Shown here piece by piece: positions 6,508 to 10,854 of a stretch of DNA of 10,854 bases; position 1 is the first letter of the stretch; every line of letters starts with the position of its first letter. The notes beneath the pieces were generated by a model. That model made no database searches, had not been told where the DNA came from, and saw only the letters and a list, made by a program, of their open reading frames with translations. The position numbers were made by a program, and so were the translations under genes. The stretch comes from CAZPQN01 sp964588795 (lineage in GTDB: Bacteria > Fidelibacterota > UBA2242): assembly GCA_964588795.1 (NCBI GenBank), contig CAZPQN010000052.1, positions 1 to 10,854 on the forward strand, given 5' to 3'.

Positions 6508-7524
6508 ATGTTTAGCAAGGTTATTAAAGATGCATTAATGATTACCGGCTTCGTTTTCATCATGATGCTGGTAATCGAGTATCTCAATGTTCAGACGCGC
6601 GGTGCCTGGCAGAAATTGCTGACCGGTAAGCGCTGGCGGCAGTACATACTGGCGGCAATATTAGGTCTGATTCCGGGCTGTCTGGGTTCCTTTGCCGTGG
6701 TCACCATGTACACGCACCGCATCCTGACTCTCGGGGCGCTGGTCACCGCGATGATCACGACCAGCGGTGACGAGGCCTTCGTTATGTTTGCTCTGTTTCC
6801 CAAACAAGCCCTGCTTTTGCACGGCGTGCTGTTAATAATCGGGTTAGGTGGCGGCCTGCTCACCGACCTGTTTTTCACGAAGAGCAAGTTGCTCCTGCCG
6901 GACGAGCATGATTTGCCTTTGCATACCGAGTACTGCGACTGTTTCCCGCACGAAAAGTTTTGGAGTCAATTGCGCGAACTGTCCCTCCAGCGTTTTTTAC
7001 TGGTCGCCCTGATGGTCATGGCGGTGGTGGCGTTTGCCACCGGCTATCTCGGTGAAGCAGAATGGAACTGGGTGCGCGTGACACTACTCCTGGTTTCGCT
7101 GACCGGTCTGTTCATCGTGCTGACAGTGCCCGACCACTTTCTGGAAGAACACCTGTGGCGGCATGTCGCCCGGCGACATCTGCCCAAGATTTTTTTCTGG
7201 ACGTTGGGAGCGCTGATTTTACTGGAAATCGTTATCAATCGCCTGCATCTGGAACAATGGCTGTCTCACTCGTATTGGCTGGTCTTTGGGATCGCCGCCT
7301 TGGTGGGGCTGATCCCCGAATCGGGTCCGCACCTGATTTTTGTCACCATGTATGCGCGCGGGTTGATACCTTTCGCCATTCTGCTGACCAATTCAATAGT
7401 TCAGGATGGCCACGGCGCGCTGCCGCTTTTAGCCCACTCACGCCGACAGTTTATGCGGGTCAAGCTGATTAATCTGCTGATCGGTCTGCTGGCGGGAGCC
7501 GTTTTCCTGTGGTACGACTGGTAA
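6508..7524 (+). CDS. Polytopic putative metal (manganese/arsenic-type) exporter, ArsP_2 family
   Basis: A 338-residue inner-membrane protein resembling the ArsP_2 'putative 10-TM heavy-metal exporter' family, also annotated as putative manganese or arsenic efflux protein. Two internal repeats are visible: 'GLIPGCLGSFAVVTMY' (53-68) and 'GLIPESGPHLIFVTMY' (267-282), each followed by an acidic segment ('SGDEA' at 86-90, 'QDGHG' at 299-303) likely to line the transport path. Hydrophobic segments lie near 8-25, 46-64, 72-96, 101-122, 163-180, 190-207, 227-244, 255-270, 274-297 and 318-335. The central loop 'HDLPLHTEYCDCFPHEK' (134-150) is rich in His and Cys and may bind metal. It starts 10 nt after the acylase-like gene with only a weak GGA ribosome site, so it is presumably co-transcribed. 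The ion is not known. Confidence 0.8.
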   Translation: MFSKVIKDALMITGFVFIMMLVIEYLNVQTRGAWQKLLTGKRWRQYILAAILGLIPGCLGSFAVVTMYTHRILTLGALVTAMITTSGDEAFVMFALFPKQALLLHGVLLIIGLGGGLLTDLFFTKSKLLLPDEHDLPLHTEYCDCFPHEKFWSQLRELSLQRFLLVALMVMAVVAFATGYLGEAEWNWVRVTLLLVSLTGLFIVLTVPDHFLEEHLWRHVARRHLPKIFFWTLGALILLEIVINRLHLEQWLSHSYWLVFGIAALVGLIPESGPHLIFVTMYARGLIPFAILLTNSIVQDGHGALPLLAHSRRQFMRVKLINLLIGLLAGAVFLWYDW

Positions 7525-7532
7525 GGCAATAA

Positions 7533-7560
7533 ACGGTTTTTTATATTTAAGAATCACCGT
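7533..7560. terminator. Weak hairpin between convergent genes
   Basis: ACGGT (7533-7537) pairs with ACCGT (7556-7560). Inside it TTTTT (7538-7542) pairs with AAGAA (7549-7553) with one G-T pair, leaving a 2-nt bulge and a 6-nt loop. No T tract follows on either strand. It overlaps the stop codon of the DUF4416 gene. It could serve as a poor bidirectional terminator in the 29-nt convergent gap. Confidence 0.25.
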
Positions 7561-8096
7561 GCCCGATTCAAGCGCACGATCGCTGAGCGCATGCGGGATA
7601 GGAACTTGAGATTCATTTCCGAGGCGTAGTCCGGATAGGTCCAGGGGAGCAACGTGAACCGGCCATGCTCGAAAATCAGCGTTACTTCGGCAAAAATGCC
7701 GTCACCCGCATAGATGCGGTGCGCATAATTTTTCGTCGAGAATAACACCAATTTCGAGGGCTCGAGATAACCGGGATCAAGATTAATGCGGCGGCGCGGC
7801 TGCCCTGTGGAATGGTCGGCACTTTCGGCTTCGATCGCGTTGGTCCAGATTTTAATGCGGTGAGCCGCCTGTAAATCGATTGGCTCTTCGAAGACGAAAA
7901 ATTGCTTGCACAGGTTTTTACCGAATTCCGGTTCATAATAATCGGTGAAGTCGCTGAAAATGAAAAGCGCTCCTGCACCCATGACCGCTCCGAATCGAGC
8001 GGTTATTTTTTCCAAGGCTTCGGATACTAATTCCGGGTTCGCCGACATTATCGCGACGAATAAATGTCCCTGTGGCGCGGGTTTAATCTGTCCCAT
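7554..8096 (-). CDS. DUF4416 family protein
   Basis: A 180-residue cytosolic protein of unknown function that matches DUF4416 over its full length. Features are 'GHLFVAIMSANPEL' near the start (10-23), 'FSDFTDYYEPEFGKNLCKQF' (47-66, the conserved F-T-x-Y-Y segment), 'IKIWTNAIE' (81-89), 'RRINLDPGYLEPSKLVLFST' (102-121), 'NYAHRIY' (123-129), 'GIFAEVTL' (133-140) and 'PWTYPDYAS' (151-159). The run of conserved polar residues (N, D, H, R, E, Y, D) suggests an active or binding site, but no reaction is known. ATG 8096 is chosen because it has a ribosome site (GAGGAA, 8101-8106) and the family begins here; the 42 codons upstream are antisense-looking shadow sequence. The start lies inside the end of the radical SAM gene (14-nt overlap), so the two are translationally coupled. 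Confidence 0.85.
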   Translation of the reverse strand: MGQIKPAPQGHLFVAIMSANPELVSEALEKITARFGAVMGAGALFIFSDFTDYYEPEFGKNLCKQFFVFEEPIDLQAAHRIKIWTNAIEAESADHSTGQPRRRINLDPGYLEPSKLVLFSTKNYAHRIYAGDGIFAEVTLIFEHGRFTLLPWTYPDYASEMNLKFLSRMRSAIVRLNRAR

Positions 8097-9468
8097 CGTA
8101 TTCCTCATTATTGGGATTGTTGTTTTGGCGATTGGCGGCATTGCGCTCATTGGCCATCTGGCGTAAGGTAAAGTAATCGTCGTAGCCCAGGTCGCGGGTG
8201 CGGAATGGGAAAATCGTGGCATTGGTCATCAAGGGATCAAGGTCATCACTGACATAATGCAATTCGCGGGCGCGATTCCATTCTACGGTCCCGGGAATCG
8301 GCGAAAAAGACGCCAGGCGCGCTATGACGCCCTGATCGGCCACGAAGTCAATGCTGTCAGCAATCTGTTGCCGGGTTTGGCCGGGCAGGCCCATAATCAG
8401 ATAGGTTTCCAGTGCATGGCGCGCGAATCCGGCGTGTTCCAGGTTCTTAACTGCCGCCGTGAAGGCTGCATTGTTGACTTTATTCGATGACGCCTTCTGG
8501 ATTACAGGATCGGTGGATTCCAGACTCAACCGGATAGTCTGAAAGCCGGCCGCCAGCATGAGTTCGGCCAATTCGGGATTGATCGCCCGGGCAAAAAGAC
8601 CGTTCGGGGAATGTAAACCAAGCTGAAAACCGCTCGCGATGATGCCTTTTAATATCGGGACTATATGCCGATCGCGGTTGGCGAACAGGGCGTCGTCATA
8701 GAACGCGATATGCCGGACTTTGTGTTGTTCGTAAACCAGCTGGATTTCCCGGAGCACATCTTCCGGCTGACGCTGGACGAATTTTTTATTCAGCAGGTAG
8801 GTCGCGCAATAAGTACAGCGATTCGGACAGCCGCGCGAGGTCAGAATCGCCGCCGATTTCAGGTGCGGATAATGTTGCCACGGCAAAGCGCCTTCATCGC
8901 CGCAATCCGGCACATTCGCATAATCCCGGCCGATTCCGAAAAGTTCATCAAGCAGTTGCAAGACTTTCTTCTCGCCGTAACCGGTTATCAGATAATCGGG
9001 CTTGACCGTATTACGGGCATGTTCGGGATAAAGGCTGGCGTAGATTCCGCCCAGGATCAGCGGAACAGCCGGAAATCTTTCACGCAGAATTTTGACAGTT
9101 TCGACGACGCCGGGATACCAGTAGGCAATCAGCGACGTCACCAGAATTGCACCCGGCGGCGGCACATTGGCAAGCGCTGTCGTGAACTGTTCCCGGCTGG
9201 CGCCGTAAAGCCCGTAACGGCGCGGGAATTGCGCCAGCGCCGGCGGCTTGGGAATGATGGTTTTACGATATTTGCCGCGTCCGTCTTTAAATTTGTCGTT
9301 GGCCGTGTCCTGCCAGCGCGGGCGATCCATCAGGTCGATGAAGTCAATCTCGTAGCCGTAATTTTGCAGGAATTTGGCGATATACAACAGGCCCAGCGGT
9401 TTCGACCACAGGTCGAAGGCCGTGAAATCGGCGATCCAGGGATTGACAAGCAGGAGACGTTTTTTCAT
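8083..9468 (-). CDS. B12-binding-type radical SAM protein
   Basis: A 461-residue radical S-adenosylmethionine enzyme. Residues 1-180 form a Rossmann-like cobalamin-binding-type domain: 'RLLLVNPW' at 4-11, 'KPLGLLYIAKFLQNYGYEID' at 23-42, 'LILGGIYASLYPEH' at 137-150, 'YLITGYGE' at 159-166. I see no DxHxxG motif, so cobalamin, if bound, would be without the lower His ligand. The catalytic domain starts near 205 with the 4Fe-4S motif C214-x3-C218-x2-C221 in 'SRGCPNRCTYCATYLL'. Barrel elements follow: 'AFYDDALFA' (255-263), 'RLSLES' (313-318), 'YLIMGLPGQT' (356-365). The tail 443-461 is Asn-rich and probably disordered. Length suits the family; the substrate is unknown. The ATG lies 7 nt after the ATPase stop with no visible Shine-Dalgarno. 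Its 3' end overlaps DUF4416, suggesting a joint pathway. Confidence 0.9.
   Translation of the reverse strand: MKKRLLLVNPWIADFTAFDLWSKPLGLLYIAKFLQNYGYEIDFIDLMDRPRWQDTANDKFKDGRGKYRKTIIPKPPALAQFPRRYGLYGASREQFTTALANVPPPGAILVTSLIAYWYPGVVETVKILRERFPAVPLILGGIYASLYPEHARNTVKPDYLITGYGEKKVLQLLDELFGIGRDYANVPDCGDEGALPWQHYPHLKSAAILTSRGCPNRCTYCATYLLNKKFVQRQPEDVLREIQLVYEQHKVRHIAFYDDALFANRDRHIVPILKGIIASGFQLGLHSPNGLFARAINPELAELMLAAGFQTIRLSLESTDPVIQKASSNKVNNAAFTAAVKNLEHAGFARHALETYLIMGLPGQTRQQIADSIDFVADQGVIARLASFSPIPGTVEWNRARELHYVSDDLDPLMTNATIFPFRTRDLGYDDYFTLRQMANERNAANRQNNNPNNEEYDGTD
8101..8106 (-). promoter_or_regulatory. Shine-Dalgarno of the DUF4416 gene, inside the radical SAM gene
   Basis: GAGGAA on the minus strand, 4 nt before ATG 8096, lies within the last codons of the radical SAM gene. 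It fixes the DUF4416 start and supports translational coupling. Confidence 0.65.
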
Positions 9469-9475
9469 TGACTAA

Positions 9476-10729
9476 TTAACCGGTGATTAATTGCCAGGGC
9501 ATGGCAGTAATTTTAGTTCCAAAAGACTTTACTTCCTTTCCGGTGTGAAGAAGTAGCCCACAGACTGTTTCTGGATAATCGTTAATAAATATTTCCAGGT
9601 TTTTAGTATCTGCCAGGCGTGGACTGTCGGTCAGTTTAACTTCGACAGCTAGCAAGGTACGTCCCCATTCAATGACGAAATCCACCTCTTTCCCGGTTAC
9701 TGTACGCCAATACAATATCTTTGCCGGTGGATTGATTTGATTGCATTGCACCTTTAAATGCAGAAGGATCAGGGTCTCGAAAATCGCACCGATTTCCCGG
9801 CTTTTTTGTAGGGCATCTTTTTCAAAAAGCCCGGATAGAAAACAAACCAGTCCCGGATCGATCCAGTAAATTTTGGGCGTTTTAATCAATCGCGAGGTGC
9901 GGTTAATTGTGAAAGCCGGTATTTTTTCCAGCAGACAGGTTGTCTCCAGCAGGTTTATGTACCGGTAGACACTGGGCTGACTGATGGCAATGTCTCGTGC
10001 AATTTCGGTTTGATTCAGCATCTGACCGTCACGCAAGGCCAGAGCCGTCATTAATCGTCGGAAATCCGGCAGGGATTCAATTTGGGACAACTGCCGTAAA
10101 TCGCGTTCCAGATAGGTCATAATATAACTGTCCCACCAACGCAGAATTGCTTTCCGGTCGGGTAAAAACTGTACTGCCGGTAATGAACCATTAAGTAAAA
10201 TGTCGAGTAAATTATCAGAGACGGTCTGATTGTTGATCGTATCCGCCGGCTGACCATTTAATAATTTTTGCAGCGGATTGGTTGTTTGACAGTCGTTCAT
10301 CTCGCCGATTGTCATAGGTAGTAAAGTAAGAAACACCGCCCGGCCTGCCAGACTTTCACTGATATTGTGCATTAAAAGAAGATTTGAAGAACCGGATAAG
10401 ATAAATCGCATCTGGGGGTTTTGATCCACTGCAAGTTTGATCGCCGATAAAATGCCGGGTGCTTTCTGGACTTCGTCAATTATCAAATTGGTACAATCAC
10501 TCCAAAAAACTTCGGGATAACGTTTGGCAATGGTGATCGCATCCAGATCGTCAAAGCTGATATATTTCCAGTCGCGAAAAGGAATTTCATTCCGCAACAG
10601 GGTGCTTTTACCGACCTGGCGCGCTCCGGTTAACACGATTATTGGATGAGCACTCACAGCCTGACGTAATTGCCCGGCCAGCCAACGCGGCCTGTAAATC
10701 CATTCAGTATTTGAATAATAATCATTCAT
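9476..10729 (-). CDS. AAA ATPase with DUF4143 domain
   Basis: A 417-residue protein of the common AAA_14 plus DUF4143 architecture. Walker A is GARQVGKST (35-43), Walker B is 'LIIDEVQKAP' with D85/E86, and a sensor-like 'FILSGSSNLLL' is at 109-119. Residues about 225-270 look like a winged helix ('QTEIARDIAISQPSVYRYINLLE'-type region, 239 onward). The C-terminal DUF4143 part carries the nuclease-fold signature 'GKEVDFVIEW' (346-355) and 'AVEVK' (361-365). The role of these ATPases is poorly defined; they are frequent in accessory regions and in large paralogous families. ATG 10729 is favoured over the in-frame TTG at 10765 because a promoter occupies the latter and the family starts near here. 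GC content is about 45% in the 60-nt blocks I counted, against about 58-70% in two blocks counted from neighbouring genes, which suggests acquisition by transfer. It lies 7 nt before the radical SAM gene. Confidence 0.88.
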   Translation of the reverse strand: MNDYYSNTEWIYRPRWLAGQLRQAVSAHPIIVLTGARQVGKSTLLRNEIPFRDWKYISFDDLDAITIAKRYPEVFWSDCTNLIIDEVQKAPGILSAIKLAVDQNPQMRFILSGSSNLLLMHNISESLAGRAVFLTLLPMTIGEMNDCQTTNPLQKLLNGQPADTINNQTVSDNLLDILLNGSLPAVQFLPDRKAILRWWDSYIMTYLERDLRQLSQIESLPDFRRLMTALALRDGQMLNQTEIARDIAISQPSVYRYINLLETTCLLEKIPAFTINRTSRLIKTPKIYWIDPGLVCFLSGLFEKDALQKSREIGAIFETLILLHLKVQCNQINPPAKILYWRTVTGKEVDFVIEWGRTLLAVEVKLTDSPRLADTKNLEIFINDYPETVCGLLLHTGKEVKSFGTKITAMPWQLITG

Positions 10730-10736
10730 GGCCTGA

Positions 10737-10765
10737 ATAATAATTAGAAAATACCATGAAAGCAA
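10737..10765 (-). promoter_or_regulatory. Predicted promoter giving a leaderless ATPase mRNA
   Basis: On the minus strand, TTGCTT (10760-10765), a 17-nt spacer and TATTAT (10737-10742). The -10 matches 5 of 6 consensus positions, and the -35 is identical to that of the phasin operon. Only 7 nt separate the -10 from ATG 10729, so transcription would begin at or next to the start codon. No good Shine-Dalgarno is present. Confidence 0.5.
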
Positions 10766-10854
10766 GCTTTTATTATGTGGTGGGTTTTATTACTCTCCCC
10801 TCTGAATTGTGGCAATTATCCGTGCGAAATTACAGACCTCATGAGAAAATCGGC

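Noticed and set aside
8097..8222. N-terminal extension of the DUF4416 frame back to 8222
   Set aside because: The extra 42 residues read as shadow sequence of the radical SAM gene and do not resemble the family. ATG 8096 has its own Shine-Dalgarno.
8665..9471. 268-codon plus-strand open frame opposite the radical SAM gene
   Set aside because: The opposite strand encodes a clear radical SAM protein. This frame has no domain and typical antisense composition.
9469..9500. Independent leaderless promoter for the radical SAM gene
   Set aside because: The only candidate -10 (TTAATT) matches about half the consensus and has no -35 at the right distance.
10801..10854. Possible start of a plus-strand gene at ATG 10841 with a TTGTGG/TTACAG promoter-like pair
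   Set aside because: The -10 match is poor and only 14 nt of the frame lie in the window, so it cannot be supported.

Overview
The window looks like a contig of an FCB-group bacterium (Fibrobacteres-Chlorobi-Bacteroidetes superphylum or a neighbouring candidate lineage such as KSB1 or Calditrichota). The main reason is the C-terminus of the first gene: an 'NYPNPFNP' stretch followed by a FlgD-like beta domain, the usual form of the type IX secretion sorting domain in these lineages. No rRNA or other phylogenetic marker is present, so the placement is an inference. Base composition is moderately GC-rich except for the last gene, which is clearly AT-richer.

Layout. (1) 1-1527, plus strand: the 3' part of a large secreted protein with a type IX sorting domain, closed by a strong intrinsic terminator at 1553-1590. 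(2) 1640-4277, minus strand: a tight three-gene operon, transcribed right to left. It encodes a small phasin-like coiled-coil protein, an ABC1/UbiB/AarF atypical kinase (4-nt ATGA overlap), and an apparently exported SagB-type nitroreductase (11-nt gap). (3) 4278-4400: a divergent promoter region with two back-to-back sigma70-like promoters; the rightward one predicts an almost leaderless mRNA. (4) 4401-7524, plus strand: a two-gene operon of a membrane-anchored penicillin-acylase-like protein whose active-site motifs appear lost, and a polytopic ArsP_2-type putative metal exporter. (5) 7554-10729, minus strand: an AAA ATPase with a DUF4143 domain, then a B12-binding-type radical SAM protein, then DUF4416. 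The radical SAM and DUF4416 genes overlap by 14 nt and are the firm functional pair. The ATPase is AT-rich, has its own leaderless-type promoter, and looks like a later arrival.

How the genes may work together. The phasin-like/ABC1 kinase/nitroreductase operon fits a role in lipid or quinone-associated redox homeostasis at the membrane, though the substrate is unknown. The acylase-like and exporter genes suggest an envelope function, but no direct link between them is visible. The radical SAM and DUF4416 pair suggests an uncharacterised modification activity. I saw no tRNA, rRNA, CRISPR array, insertion sequence or recognised defence system. The strongest candidates for undescribed biology are the active-site-less acylase homologue and the translationally coupled radical SAM/DUF4416 pair.
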